Shown in pieces: positions 17,950-27,720 of a stretch of DNA of 64,000 nt. The DNA lies in contig JAJRWT010000064.1 in NCBI GenBank assembly GCA_024276675.1, positions 53,515-117,514 on the forward strand. The letters are read 5' to 3'. Source of the DNA: Myxococcota bacterium. Lineage in GTDB: Bacteria; Myxococcota_A; UBA796; JAFGLY01. Each line of letters opens with the position of its first letter. Positions within the stretch are counted from its first letter, which is position 1. The position numbers and the translations under genes are program-made. Below the pieces are notes generated by a model. The model made no database searches, had not been told where the DNA came from, and worked only from the letters and a program-made list of their open reading frames with translations.

Positions 17950-19593
17950 ATGCGTCCCCACCATTTCCAGCCGCGATATTTCGTCCCGTCTTTCGCGGCG
18001 CTCGGTCTTGCCCTCCCCTTCGTATTCAAGCCCGTACATATCGACGACACCAACTTCCTGGCCCTGGCAGAAGGCGCTCGCCTGGACTTCTGGCGCCCAC
18101 ACTCCATCACCATCAACTGGCAGGGTACCACCCAGCGCGCCTTCGAGGTCCTGTCGAATCCACCCGGCATCGCATGGTGGTTGGCCCCTGTTCTCAACGC
18201 GCCCCAGGCGATTCGTCACCTGTGGATGCTCCTGTGGCTCCCCCTGCTGGTCTGGGGCGCCTGGCAGTTGGGTCGGCGCTTCGCCGCCGATGGTCTGGGC
18301 ACCTGCCTGCTCTTGCTGACGAGCCCCATCATCGTCCTGTCCCAGCAGTCCTTGACTCCCGACCTCCCCCTGGTTGCACTGTATCTTGCCGGCATCGCTG
18401 GCTTCGTGATGGCAATGGACAAGGACCGTTACGGCTCTGCCATGGCCTGGGCGGTGTTGGCGGGGGCCACCTGCCTGTTCCGCTACAGCGGGCTCGTACT
18501 GCTCCCGCTCATCCCCCTCTACGCCCTGCTACGCCGGCAGCCACTCTGGCCGGCTGTCGGGGTGCTGCTGCCGCCCCTGCTTCTCGTGGTTCACGATCTG
18601 GCGGCCTACGGGCAGGTTCATCTTCTTGCCATGGCTGCTTTTCAGGCAGTCTCGCTGGGCTGGCATGACCTCTTCCACAAGCTGGCGGCAGGCCTTGCCA
18701 TGATCGGGGGGGCGGGCCTGCTGCCATTCCTCGCGTTTTCCAGTCGGCCTGCCCGAGCCCTGGGGGGAGTCATCGGTGCCATTATTGGTGGGCTGGCGGT
18801 GTGGGTCTCCGGTGAATCCCTGTACGAAGGCATCGCGACGGTGGTCTTCTGCACGGCAGCCTGCATGCTCCTGGCTGCGGCCACGAGGCCCTTGCTCCCC
18901 AAGAAACTGCGTAGGATGTTCCTGTCCAGGGGGCGTAACGGCACAAGGCTGATGGCTCGTGACGACGCCCTGTTCATGGCCGCCTGGCTGTGGATGGGGT
19001 TGTTCTTCCTGCTGGCTCTGAGGTTCATGGCGGCTCGATATCTGGCACCGTTCCTGGCGCCCCTGGTCATCTTCTGGACCTCGCGCAGGCCCAACAGGGC
19101 TCTGCTCTACACCACGGCCCTGCTCCAGGGCTCACTGGCCCTGGCGATGGCCGTGGACGACTACCAACAAGCAGCGGCCCAAAGGGACCTGGCCCGGGAG
19201 ACCGTTGAACAGGCCCACATGTTGACCTACACCTCAGACCAGGAGTACTACTTCGCGGGGCACTGGGGCTGGCAGTACGAGATGGAACGAGCCGGCTGGA
19301 CTCCACTGGAGGATGGCGCCTCGTTACCCGTGGGAGCCATGCTGGCGGTGGCCGAAACCCCGTGGCCTCAACAGCCTGCCCAGGGAACCTGCCTTGACCC
19401 TCTGTGGAGGCAATGGGCTCCGGACCACTTTCCCGGTCCTCGCCTTCACACGGCAGAGGGGCTTGCCAACTACCATTCATACCTCGTAGCCGGCGATCCC
19501 CCCCAGGAAACCTATGCTCCCTGGACTCTCGCCGACGATCCCAGGGAACGAGCGACACTTTACCGGATCTGCCCGCCAGGTGATGGCCCATAG
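17950..19593 (+). CDS. GT-C-type membrane glycosyltransferase (PMT/ArnT-like)
   Basis: An integral membrane protein of about 547 residues with about ten hydrophobic helices. It has an acidic motif in the first extracytoplasmic loop (HIDDTNFL near residue 35), the hallmark position of the catalytic Asp in GT-C enzymes such as ArnT and protein mannosyltransferases. These use lipid-linked sugars to glycosylate lipids or proteins on the periplasmic side. The C-terminal 130 residues are soluble. ATG 17950 is the start; the frame is open far upstream only because it is antisense-free over hutU, and that extension is not protein-like. Donor and acceptor are unknown. It is not linked to obvious polysaccharide genes here. 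Confidence 0.75.
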   Translation: MRPHHFQPRYFVPSFAALGLALPFVFKPVHIDDTNFLALAEGARLDFWRPHSITINWQGTTQRAFEVLSNPPGIAWWLAPVLNAPQAIRHLWMLLWLPLLVWGAWQLGRRFAADGLGTCLLLLTSPIIVLSQQSLTPDLPLVALYLAGIAGFVMAMDKDRYGSAMAWAVLAGATCLFRYSGLVLLPLIPLYALLRRQPLWPAVGVLLPPLLLVVHDLAAYGQVHLLAMAAFQAVSLGWHDLFHKLAAGLAMIGGAGLLPFLAFSSRPARALGGVIGAIIGGLAVWVSGESLYEGIATVVFCTAACMLLAAATRPLLPKKLRRMFLSRGRNGTRLMARDDALFMAAWLWMGLFFLLALRFMAARYLAPFLAPLVIFWTSRRPNRALLYTTALLQGSLALAMAVDDYQQAAAQRDLARETVEQAHMLTYTSDQEYYFAGHWGWQYEMERAGWTPLEDGASLPVGAMLAVAETPWPQQPAQGTCLDPLWRQWAPDHFPGPRLHTAEGLANYHSYLVAGDPPQETYAPWTLADDPRERATLYRICPPGDGP

Positions 19594-19636
19594 GCTTCCG
19601 GGAAAAAAGCCACGAGATGAGGCACGGGACGGGTCT

Positions 19637-21283
19637 TCAGGGTTTTCTTCGTGCCAGGCCGGCGAAGACCATCGCCAGCAGGCTCAACCAGGTCGCAGGG
19701 GCGGGGCCGGCTGACGAACAGCCGCAGGAAGCGGAGTCCTGCTTGGAGTCATCGCCGGTGTCGCCCGAGGCCGAGCCGCTGTCTTCCTGCTGGGCTCCCA
19801 CGAGGTCGGCTTCCCAGGTGTAGGACCAATGATCGGCGTTGGTCCAGTCGTAGGATTCGCCCTGGGCGTCGTCGTCCATGGGGGAGATGACCAGGTAGAC
19901 ATTCCCCGAGGCAAAAGTGATGCGGCCCGTGCCGCTATTGGTTTCATCCAGGTCGAGAAGCAGGGTTTCGACTACCCGCGAGTCCTCGGTGGATACGAGT
20001 ACTGCGAACCAGTCCGGGCCTTGCTCGCCGTCGAAGGTGACCTCCAACTCATCGCCGGGCTGCCCCAGGGTACTGGAGAACCGAACGTAGTTCTGCCCTA
20101 GGCTCTCGGGCTCGGTGGAGGCGTCGGAACTCTTGGAAGCCGGGAGCCAGGTGATGGAGTCTACCAGGTCTATGTTGGGGAAGAGATCCTGCTGCTCGTA
20201 GTCCATGACGGTGCTGGTGGCCATGAAGTCGACGTAGAACTGTTGGAAGTCCAGTCCCATGCCGTCGATGGCGTCGGGAAAATACAGTCCGTAGTAGGAA
20301 TAGGGGTAGTTTTCTTCCGCGAAGTCCCAGGTGGATTTCACCGCTTCGGCTCCACCGAAGTGATCGTTGAGGTGAAAGCCCATGATAGCCATGCCGTACA
20401 TGTGGTAGAAGATGTCTGGGTCCTGCTGGCTGGAGGCGGTCATGCCCAGTTCGGGGTTGTCGGAGTAGCCCGAAATGTAGTAGGACCAGGTGTCGTTGTC
20501 GGGATGGACCTGGTCTTCCACCCAGGTGGCGGTGGCTTCCCACCACCAGAACTCGTGTGCCCAGCTCGTGCTGAACTGGATGGCGTGATTGAATTCGTGG
20601 GCTGCCATGTCTTCGGCCCAGGTATCCCAGGAGAAGGCGCCGGTATAGGCCACTATGTATGGCACGTAGCCGTAGCTGCTGCACTGGGAAACGGAGGTGA
20701 AGGCCCCGGAATAGCTCATGTCATCGACTATGTAGGCCAGAATGGGGTAGTCATCGGAACTCAGGGGTGCGTTCCAGCCCATTTCATCGACTTCGACGTT
20801 CCAGGCGTATTCCAATGATTCCAGGAAGAACTGGGCCGTGGATTCCGAGACTCCCGCATCGTCCCATTCCACCGAGAAGTGCTCTCCCAGCAATTGTTGG
20901 TTGCCCTGCCGGCCATGGCAGGAATAGCCTGCCAGAGGCGGAGCCGGGTCGTCGGAGAGCGGCGTGTCCTGGAAGATGTCGTCTTTCCAGGGAACGAGGA
21001 GACTTGTGAGATAGGCACGTTCGGCGGGGTCGAAGAGCGCCTGGTTCTGGTGAAGCTCCATGACCAGGGGGGTCAGACAATCGCGTCCCCGGGAATACCG
21101 GGAGTCCCGGATTGAGTGATCCGGTGACAACCTGGCGTCGATGGCCCGGAGGAGCGACTGCTTCAGAAGTTGCTCCCGAGTCGGGTTATCAGCGAGGGAG
21201 GGTCGGGTACCCGCCAGTATGACGAGAAGCGTGAGGTAGAACAAGGAATCTCCTGACCGGGGCTGACGGTGCGAAAAGGACAT
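19637..21283 (-). CDS. HEFNH metalloprotease-like secreted protein with MYXO-CTERM tail
   Basis: A 548-residue secreted protein. After a signal peptide (about 10-32) and a 100-residue lead comes a gluzincin-like core with AHEFNHAIQ near residue 230 and WWWEATATWVED about 20 residues on. This is an HExxH plus downstream Glu pattern fitting the MXAN_6640-type putative metalloproteases of myxobacteria. A beta-sandwich region (about 390-500) precedes the tail CGCSS, hydrophobic helix, RRKP. The tail is a MYXO-CTERM signal for surface sorting. Proteolytic activity is predicted, not proven. It is followed upstream in gene order by the interrupted dnaJ gene, 154 bp away. Confidence 0.82.
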   Translation of the reverse strand: MSFSHRQPRSGDSLFYLTLLVILAGTRPSLADNPTREQLLKQSLLRAIDARLSPDHSIRDSRYSRGRDCLTPLVMELHQNQALFDPAERAYLTSLLVPWKDDIFQDTPLSDDPAPPLAGYSCHGRQGNQQLLGEHFSVEWDDAGVSESTAQFFLESLEYAWNVEVDEMGWNAPLSSDDYPILAYIVDDMSYSGAFTSVSQCSSYGYVPYIVAYTGAFSWDTWAEDMAAHEFNHAIQFSTSWAHEFWWWEATATWVEDQVHPDNDTWSYYISGYSDNPELGMTASSQQDPDIFYHMYGMAIMGFHLNDHFGGAEAVKSTWDFAEENYPYSYYGLYFPDAIDGMGLDFQQFYVDFMATSTVMDYEQQDLFPNIDLVDSITWLPASKSSDASTEPESLGQNYVRFSSTLGQPGDELEVTFDGEQGPDWFAVLVSTEDSRVVETLLLDLDETNSGTGRITFASGNVYLVISPMDDDAQGESYDWTNADHWSYTWEADLVGAQQEDSGSASGDTGDDSKQDSASCGCSSAGPAPATWLSLLAMVFAGLARRKP

Positions 21284-21371
21284 GAGCCCATCAGTATAGC
21301 AGGAAGATCTTCCACCTGCCGCGTTGTGCGGCCAGGCTGGGCGAGAACACTGCTCAAACCCTCATGCGGAT

Positions 21372-21401
21372 GCCCCCCGGGTATGCGGCCTCCGGGGGGG
21401 C
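21372..21401 (-). terminator. Strong GC hairpin downstream of dnaJ
   Basis: GCCCCCCGG and CCGGGGGGGC face each other around an 11-nt loop in the gap between dnaJ and the next minus-strand gene. The stem is strong but is followed on the minus strand only by a weak T stretch, so it may be a terminator for dnaJ or just a structured spacer. Confidence 0.4.
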
Positions 21402-21437
21402 GTAGGCCGGAGCCATCATGTCGAATGGACGGGGATC

Positions 21438-22556
21438 CTATAGCGTAAGGTTGGCGCGCGGGTTTTCGGCGTAGAACCGGTCAAGCTCCCTGGCCAGGCG
21501 CCGGGTGTCGTCGTCGATGGCAGTGGGCGTGGCGGGGCGAAGCACCAGGTACATGTGCCCCCTGCTCCCGTCGCGCCTGGGGACGCCCTTGTTGCGAAGG
21601 CGCATGCGTTGGCCGTTGGCGGCGCCGGCTGGAATCTTGACCTTCACCCGGCCATCGGGCGTCGGGACCTGCACGGTGGCCCCCGACACCGCCTCGGAGA
21701 TGGTGATGGGCAGGTCCATCTCCAGGTCATCGCCATTGCGGCGAAGCAGCGGGTGGGGGCTCACATTGACCGTGAGGAGGAGGTTGCCCGGTGGGCCTCC
21801 ATGCTGCCCTTCGCCTCCCTGGCCCCGGAGACGGATGGTCTGGCCGTCGGATACACCGGGTGGAATGCGTACCTTCAGGTGCCTTTCCTCCATGACTCTG
21901 CCGCTACCCGCGCAGCGGGGACATTCCTTTGTGAACGTGCTGCCGCTGCCCGCGCAGGTTTCACAGAGGATGGCCAGCCGGTTGACGCTCCGTCGCCCCG
22001 TTCCTTTGCAGGTGGGGCAGGTCTGCCTGCCGCTGCCTCCACTCCCTCCACAGGCCTTGCAGCTTTCGGGGCGCTTCATGACCAACAGGACTTCGCTTCC
22101 CTTGACGGCAGACAGCAGGTCCACCTGGGTCTGAGCTTCCACGTCGGGTCCGGGTCTGGGGCCGCGGCCACGACGAGGGCCGCGCCCGGCATTGCTGAAC
22201 ATGGAACCGAGCAGGTCGTCCAGGTTGATGGACTCGAAACCTCCGCCGGAGAAAGGGTTGTGATGGACTGAAGGTCCGGCCCTGCCCCCGAAACCCTTGA
22301 AGGAGCGCCAGCGACGGGCTTGTTCGGGATCGAAGCCCGTGTGCAGGGAGGCTTCTCCGAATTCGTCGTACCAGCTTCGTTTCTGTTCATCGGAGAGCAC
22401 TTCGTAGGCCGCGTTGATTTACTTGAAACGGGTTTCGGCGTCGGGGCTTTTGCTCACGTCGGGGTGGTATTTCCGAGCCAGCTTTTTGAAGGCTTTTCTT
22501 ATGCTTGCCTGGTCGGCGTCCTTTCCCACACCAAGTACATCGTATAGATTACGCAT
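21438..22556 (-). pseudogene. dnaJ: dnaJ chaperone gene interrupted by an in-frame TAA at codon 46
   Basis: Type I DnaJ co-chaperone. Reading from ATG 22556 (with GGAGG nine bases upstream) gives a canonical J domain beginning [10 protein letters not shown] and including the HPD motif at residues 31-33. The frame then meets TAA at 22421-22419, where family members have Glu (context RFK-stop-INAAYEVLSD). The same frame resumes at once: the rest of the J domain, a Gly/Phe region, four CxxCxGxG zinc motifs and the client-binding domains follow to TAG at 21438. Without the stop the protein would be about 372 residues, a normal DnaJ length. A single G-to-T change explains it. It may be a recent nonsense mutation or a sequence error. 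Reinitiation at GTG 22400 would lose HPD. No dnaK or grpE is nearby. Confidence 0.88.
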
Positions 22557-22803
22557 GTCCAAAATCCTCCGGAATCCTCCCGGACAAACCTATTCGCGAA
22601 GAGCTGGCCGAAAAGGGCACACTGATTCAACAGGGCGCTGCTGGGACACAGCCAGGACGAACTCCCGCCTGTCGCGAGTCTTTACCCGGTCCACACTGGT
22701 TTTCAAAATGTCTGCCTACTTTTCAAGGGTCCATGGTAACCGCGTTGGCAGGTCCAACAACAAGCTCGTTGGCGGGTGCCGGCAGGATCGGGTTTCTGCC
22801 GCC

Positions 22804-24540
22804 ATGATCTCCGGAGCTGCCCGCTTTTTTCCTTGTGCTTCTTTCCTGCTCCTGGCCTTTGTGCTCTGCGCGGTGCCGGTGGCAATGGCCGATGGCTGGC
22901 CCGATCTCTCGTCGCCCCGGCCCACGACCGCCGCACATCGGGAAGATGCCGCTGTCGTGGTGGGACTGGAGGCATACACGTTCCTGCCTCCGGTACAAGG
23001 CGCGGTCACCAGTGCGCAACGATGGGCCGCCCACCTGGTCCAGTCCCGCGGTGTTCCCAGGGACCGCGTGTTTCTACTGGAAGACACCCGGGCCACCGCT
23101 TCAGCCATCGCCAACTCCGTTGCCGACGCCGCTCTCGAGGTAGGGAGCGGGGCCACGCTCTGGTTCGTGTTCGTCGGCCACGGGGCCATCGCCCCCGACG
23201 GCAACGACGGCATCCTTCTCGGCATCGACGCCAGCCAGTCACAATCCGCGCTCAGCCGCCAGGGGCTTTCCCTGGGCGCGCTCCTGAAGATCCTCGACAT
23301 GGGCGCCCAGGCCCACACCCTGGTGGTGCTGGACACATCATTCGATTCCCTGGGCCCCTCGGGTGGTCCCCAGGATGTGTTTTCGGCATCATCGTCGGGC
23401 AAGCCATCATCGTCGGACAGTTCGACAGATGTATTGCCGGGCACGCTGGCCCGTACCATCTCCACGCGTCTCGATGAGCGCGGCACGGTCTTCATGCCGG
23501 TCCAGGCTCTGTCTCCACCGCCAACCCTGCCCGGATTGGACCTGCCCGTTTTCAGCTACCTTCTACTGGGCGGCATGCGCGGCTGGGCTGACCAGGACAC
23601 AGACGGGCGGGTACTACCCGCTGAACTGGCCGACTTCGTCAACAACACCCTGGAGCTGGTTCTGGGTCCCCAGGCACCCGGCCTGAGCGTGCTGGGGAAC
23701 CGAGATACCCCCGCCACAACCTTTGGACGGGAACCCGCTCCCGAGTTTCCAGCGATAGTCGTGGATGCCATCAGGCAGCGGATCCTCGACACGGAGATCG
23801 CCCTGGATGAACTCCAGGAACGGTTGCTGGCCAAGGCCGAAAACGACTGGCAGAGGCTCCAACCCCTCCTTCGGGACGGCATCGGAGAGCCGCACCTGGA
23901 AGCCTACCTCTCCCGCTACAACCCCGCCATCGTCACCTGGAATCACATCCGCCGCTGGGTGCAGGTTCCCCACATGGAGCAGGCCCGGCAGATGCTCGGC
24001 ATGGACCAACCGGGCGCTCCCGACGCTGCACCGGCTCGCCAACAGGCCAGGCACACCCAGCTCACCGAGGACCTGCGGCGATTGTCCAAGCGCAACGCAT
24101 GGAAGGGCGTGGAGCGAGCCTACAACGACATCGTGGCCCTGGGCGAGTTCGGCGTTCAGCCCAGCCAGGAGGACCACCTGCTGGGTGCCCAGGCGGCCAG
24201 GGCCCTGGGGCACACTTCCGGCGTCCATGATCGGCTGCTGGCTGCCCTGGCCATCCTTCCCACTCCAGAGATCATAGCCTGGCTCAACGACATCGAAATA
24301 TCGTACGGCAAGGTCAGGCTGGAGGGTACATCCGGATCACAGCCCAGGTTGGACCCATGGGTCATGCCATTTGCGCCCGACCAGCGTGCCTGCATCCAGT
24401 ATGCAGCCGGCGAGTTGGCCGAAACCGGCGGCTTTCAGGGCTACCTTCCCTGGGGCTGGTACCATTTCGGAGAGTATTTCCGCCTGCTGCCCCCCGGCGA
24501 CCAGAGCCTCGAGATCACCTGGGGGAAACCCCGCCGATAG
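22804..24540 (+). CDS. Secreted caspase-fold (C14-like) protein lacking the catalytic Cys
   Basis: A 578-residue protein with a signal peptide (FFPCASFLLLAFVLCAVPVAMA) and a caspase/metacaspase-like domain at about residues 45-230: AVVVGLEAYTFLPPV, then GSGATLWFVFVGHGA with the expected His at residue 126. The strand where caspases carry D-A-C reads LVVLDTSFDSLG, so the nucleophile position is Ser179 rather than Cys. It is therefore a pseudo-caspase or a changed-nucleophile variant. The remainder (about 290-578) has helical repeats and a short C-terminal beta domain I do not recognise. ATG 22804 is chosen for the signal peptide; the upstream open frame overlaps the 5' end of dnaJ on the other strand. 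The gene is divergent from dnaJ with a 247-bp gap. Confidence 0.72.
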   Translation: MISGAARFFPCASFLLLAFVLCAVPVAMADGWPDLSSPRPTTAAHREDAAVVVGLEAYTFLPPVQGAVTSAQRWAAHLVQSRGVPRDRVFLLEDTRATASAIANSVADAALEVGSGATLWFVFVGHGAIAPDGNDGILLGIDASQSQSALSRQGLSLGALLKILDMGAQAHTLVVLDTSFDSLGPSGGPQDVFSASSSGKPSSSDSSTDVLPGTLARTISTRLDERGTVFMPVQALSPPPTLPGLDLPVFSYLLLGGMRGWADQDTDGRVLPAELADFVNNTLELVLGPQAPGLSVLGNRDTPATTFGREPAPEFPAIVVDAIRQRILDTEIALDELQERLLAKAENDWQRLQPLLRDGIGEPHLEAYLSRYNPAIVTWNHIRRWVQVPHMEQARQMLGMDQPGAPDAAPARQQARHTQLTEDLRRLSKRNAWKGVERAYNDIVALGEFGVQPSQEDHLLGAQAARALGHTSGVHDRLLAALAILPTPEIIAWLNDIEISYGKVRLEGTSGSQPRLDPWVMPFAPDQRACIQYAAGELAETGGFQGYLPWGWYHFGEYFRLLPPGDQSLEITWGKPRR

Positions 24541-24562
24541 CCTGGGAGCCGTCGGGAAAAAT

Positions 24563-24586
24563 GGCCTCACCAGTGGGGCTGAGGCC
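24563..24586 (-). terminator. Rho-independent terminator for the Crp/Fnr gene
   Basis: GGCCTCA (24563-24569) pairs with TGAGGCC (24580-24586) around a 10-nt loop. On the minus strand the stem is followed by ATTTTTCC, a usable T tract. It lies about 65 nt past the stop of the Crp/Fnr gene and may also slow transcription coming from the convergent caspase-fold gene. Confidence 0.65.
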
Positions 24587-24651
24587 AGCCCTTTGAGGCA
24601 TTTTCAGAAAGAGGGTGTGGCCTTCTTCTGCAATATGAAGAGCCATGCCAT

Positions 24652-25344
24652 TCAGAAATCCGCCAGCAAAGACTCCATGGAATCGCGATCCACCAGTTCT
24701 ATGCAGTGTTTTTCGACGGTGATTACGCCTTTCTTGCGGAGGCTGGCCAGGGCGCGGGAAAAGCTCTCGGGCTGGAGACCCAGGAAGCAGGCCACGTCTT
24801 TCTTGGCCGCGGGCAGGACGACGCTGTCGCCCTGGGTATGGGCCAACCCCAAGAGATAGCTGGCGACTCGGGTCACCGATGATTTTTGCCCGTGAGCGGC
24901 CAGGGAGTTGGTCAATTCCCGGAGGCGAGCCATGGCGGCTCCCAACATGCGCATGGCCAGCTCCTGGTCCGTCTTGAAGAGAGCCACGAGGGCCCGGCGA
25001 GGGATGACCACTACTGTGCAGTGTTCGGAGCAGGCTGCGCTTGCGGGGAAGCGCTTGCCCGTGAGCACCGCCACTTCCGCCACCATGGATGGTGCCTGCA
25101 GCAGGTGGATGACCTTTTCTCGCCCATCCGGCACCCTCCGGTAGACGCGCACCGCTCCGTTGACCAGGCAGTTCATGGCGTCGGCCGGCCTGCCCTGGTG
25201 GAAGAGATAATCGCCACGCTCGTAGAGGCGCAGCATGGCCTGCCCGGCCAATTCGTCGAGATGCTGGGCGCTCAACCCTTCAAACACTGGAAGCCGTGAG
25301 AGGTGGCGGGTGATGACGCCCGGTCTGGGTTGCAGGGTCTTCAT
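24652..25344 (-). CDS. Crp/Fnr-family transcription regulator
   Basis: A 230-residue regulator: an N-terminal effector-binding barrel (about 20-135: YERGDYLFHQGRPADAMNCLVNGAVRVYR, a cassette-like MVAEVAVLTGKRFPASA) and a C-terminal winged helix-turn-helix (about 165-215: KKDVACFLGLQPESFSRALASLRKKGVI). The cluster-binding cysteines of FNR are not arranged at the N-terminus, so it is not a classical oxygen-sensing FNR; the ligand is unknown. The ATG at 25344 begins MKTLQPRPG and is followed by the DNR/FNR-like lead. The next gene (FG-GAP lipoprotein) is divergent and 263 bp away, so the regulator may control it or itself. A hairpin with a T tract ends the gene. Confidence 0.88.
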   Translation of the reverse strand: MKTLQPRPGVITRHLSRLPVFEGLSAQHLDELAGQAMLRLYERGDYLFHQGRPADAMNCLVNGAVRVYRRVPDGREKVIHLLQAPSMVAEVAVLTGKRFPASAACSEHCTVVVIPRRALVALFKTDQELAMRMLGAAMARLRELTNSLAAHGQKSSVTRVASYLLGLAHTQGDSVVLPAAKKDVACFLGLQPESFSRALASLRKKGVITVEKHCIELVDRDSMESLLADF

Positions 25345-25607
25345 GACGACCTAGAAAAAAGAAAGTGGAATGGACAAGAAAAAAATGGAAAGGAACGCGC
25401 CGTTCGGCGGACCGCGTTCACCTTCAGTGAATAATTCCCGCGGAAGTTTCTGGCCATCCCGGGTATTACCCGGTGGCTCGTGCCCTCCCCTGCAATTGGA
25501 ACCCTTGTGCTGGTCCGGCCGTGGTACACTCGTGGTGTACCGCGAACCCTTCCACAGATGGCAGGTATTTCGCAGGCTGTCTTCACCGGAAACACAGGTT
25601 CCATATC

Positions 25608-27506
25608 ATGTTCAGGTTTGCATTAATCGTCGGTCTCCTGCCTCTGCTCTGCTCATGCAAGGGTGGCTACGAAGCCGACTGCAACGACGGCGTCGACAAC
25701 GACGGCGACGGCCTGGTGGACTGCGACGACGCCGATTGCACGGCAGAATCCACCTGCTTGGGCGATGGCACAGACAGCGTCGATACGGGGGAAGGCCTGG
25801 ATGCGGACGGTGACGGCTACCTTTCAGATGTGTGGGGTGGAAGCGACTGTGATGACTCCAATCCCGAAATAAATCCCGGCGCCACCGAGATCTGCAATGA
25901 ACTGGACGACGACTGTGATGGTCTGGTGGACGACGAAGACCCCGATCTTGAGGGTGGGCAGACCTGGTTTTTCGACAATGATAGCGATGGTTACGGTCGT
26001 TCCGAGGAATCCATCCTGCGATGCGTGGCTCCGGACGGCTACTCGGACGTTGGCGGAGACTGCGACGATTACGACGTACTGGTAAACCCCGGAGTCTTCG
26101 AGATTTGCGGGGATGGTGTCGACGCTGACTGCGACGGCGGGGACGACGACTGCCGCATCAGCGGAGACATGGCTCTGGAGCTGTCGGACTCCGTCATGCT
26201 GGGCGAGGCGGTCTCGGACATGGCAGGTAGCTTCGTCGCCGGAGTTGGCGACATGAACGGCGACGGCTTCGACGACATGCTGGCTGGCGCTCCCGGGCAG
26301 GATTCGAGCGGCCAACAGGCGGGAGCGGCCTACCTGCTGTTGGGGCCGGCCACCACCAGCGCCGACCTCTCCACGGCCCATGCCAGGCTCCTGGGCCAGG
26401 CGGCCGGCGACGAGGCGGGCATCTCGCTGGACGGAGCCGGCGACGTTGGGGGCGACGGTTTCCTGGACCTTGTGCTGGGAGCCAGCGGGGAATCCACCAC
26501 CGGAGAGCAGTCTGGAGCGGCCTACCTGGTGGCGGGGCCGGTGACCGGCGAGCTGGGCCTGGCCTCCGCGGATGCCAGGCTGCTGGGCGAAGAGCCCGGT
26601 GACCACCTGGGTATCTCCGTGGCGGGCGCCGGCGACGTCAACGGTGATGGCCGCGCGGACCTGTTGTTGGGGGCCAACCAGAACAGCTCCGGCGGCCACT
26701 ATTCCGGGGTGGCCTACCTGGTGCTGGGCCCGGTGGAGGGGGATCGGGAGCTTTCCAGGGCCGACGCCAGCTTTGCCGGCGAGAACTCCGAAGATCATGC
26801 TGGAATATCAGTGGCGGGCGCCGGTGACTTGAACGGCGATGGCTTCGCCGACCTGCTGGTGGGTGCCAGGGGTGAGTCCGCCAACGGCTCCGGGGCTGGC
26901 GCGGCATACCTGGTGCTGGGACCCGTCGAGGGTCAGGTGGATCTTTCAGATGCACATGCAAAAATGATGGGGGAGCATCCCGGCGACGGGGCTGGCCAGT
27001 CGGTGGCGGGCGCCGGCGACGTGAACGGTGACGGGCTCGCGGATCTGCTCATCGGCGCGCCACGGGGGCAGTCCAATGGAATCGACGCTGGCGTCGCCTA
27101 CCTGGTGATGGGACCGGTTACCGGGGAGTGGAACCTCTCCATGGCCGATACCAAGTTCGCCGGCGAGGCCTCCGGAGACTCCGCCGGCTACTCGGTGGCC
27201 GGAGCCGGCGACGTGAACGGTGATGGCCATGGCGATCTGTTGGTGGGAGCCACCGATGAATCTTCCGGGAGTCCTTCTGCCGGTGTGGTCTACCTGGTGC
27301 TGGGGTCGGTGCTGGGACAGGTGGATCTCTCGGATGCCGACGCCCGGATGTACGGCGAATCCGCATACCAGTACGCGGGCTGCTCGGTTGCGGGAGCCGG
27401 CGATGTGGACAACGACGGCTACGACGACATTATGATTGGCGCCAACTCGCAGGAGCCCGCCACCGGGGAGGCCGGCACGGTGTACTTGCTGCTGGGTGGT
27501 CTGTAG
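25608..27506 (+). CDS. FG-GAP / integrin-alpha-like repeat lipoprotein
   Basis: A surface lipoprotein with lipobox LLCSC (residues about 11-16). The first 180 residues hold three Asp-rich putative metal-binding motifs (DGVDNDGDGLVDCDD, DADGDGYL..CDDSNPEINPGA, NDSDGYG..DCDDYD). The rest is about seven FG-GAP repeats of about 63 residues with the signature GAGDVNGDG-ADLLVGA and a conserved AYLVLGPV strand, predicted to close into a seven-bladed integrin-alpha-like propeller that binds calcium in its loops. Likely an adhesin or extracellular scaffold. The start ATG 25608 sets the lipoprotein signal at the N-terminus. It stands alone, divergent from the Crp/Fnr gene. Confidence 0.85.
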   Translation: MFRFALIVGLLPLLCSCKGGYEADCNDGVDNDGDGLVDCDDADCTAESTCLGDGTDSVDTGEGLDADGDGYLSDVWGGSDCDDSNPEINPGATEICNELDDDCDGLVDDEDPDLEGGQTWFFDNDSDGYGRSEESILRCVAPDGYSDVGGDCDDYDVLVNPGVFEICGDGVDADCDGGDDDCRISGDMALELSDSVMLGEAVSDMAGSFVAGVGDMNGDGFDDMLAGAPGQDSSGQQAGAAYLLLGPATTSADLSTAHARLLGQAAGDEAGISLDGAGDVGGDGFLDLVLGASGESTTGEQSGAAYLVAGPVTGELGLASADARLLGEEPGDHLGISVAGAGDVNGDGRADLLLGANQNSSGGHYSGVAYLVLGPVEGDRELSRADASFAGENSEDHAGISVAGAGDLNGDGFADLLVGARGESANGSGAGAAYLVLGPVEGQVDLSDAHAKMMGEHPGDGAGQSVAGAGDVNGDGLADLLIGAPRGQSNGIDAGVAYLVMGPVTGEWNLSMADTKFAGEASGDSAGYSVAGAGDVNGDGHGDLLVGATDESSGSPSAGVVYLVLGSVLGQVDLSDADARMYGESAYQYAGCSVAGAGDVDNDGYDDIMIGANSQEPATGEAGTVYLLLGGL

Positions 27507-27720
27507 CAGGCTGGTTTCCCGCTGCTCTGTCACACAGGCAACACCGGGTTGCCACAGGAATGGGCTGGATTTCTGCTGCTGCCAGGTGGCAAGGAGCGCG
27601 TTATGTCCGACTCATGCGGGAGATGAGCAAGACCCAGACCGGCACGGGGCGGCACCGGAAGGCAGGGGCAGTTCTTGAACCGATGGTTCCAGGAGCGCTT
27701 CCACCCCGGGGAGGAAGCCC

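Noticed and set aside
22419..22421. TAA as a reassigned sense codon
   Set aside because: The other genes, thousands of codons in all, contain no internal TAA that I noticed, and dnaJ itself ends with a normal TAG. A point mutation or error is simpler.
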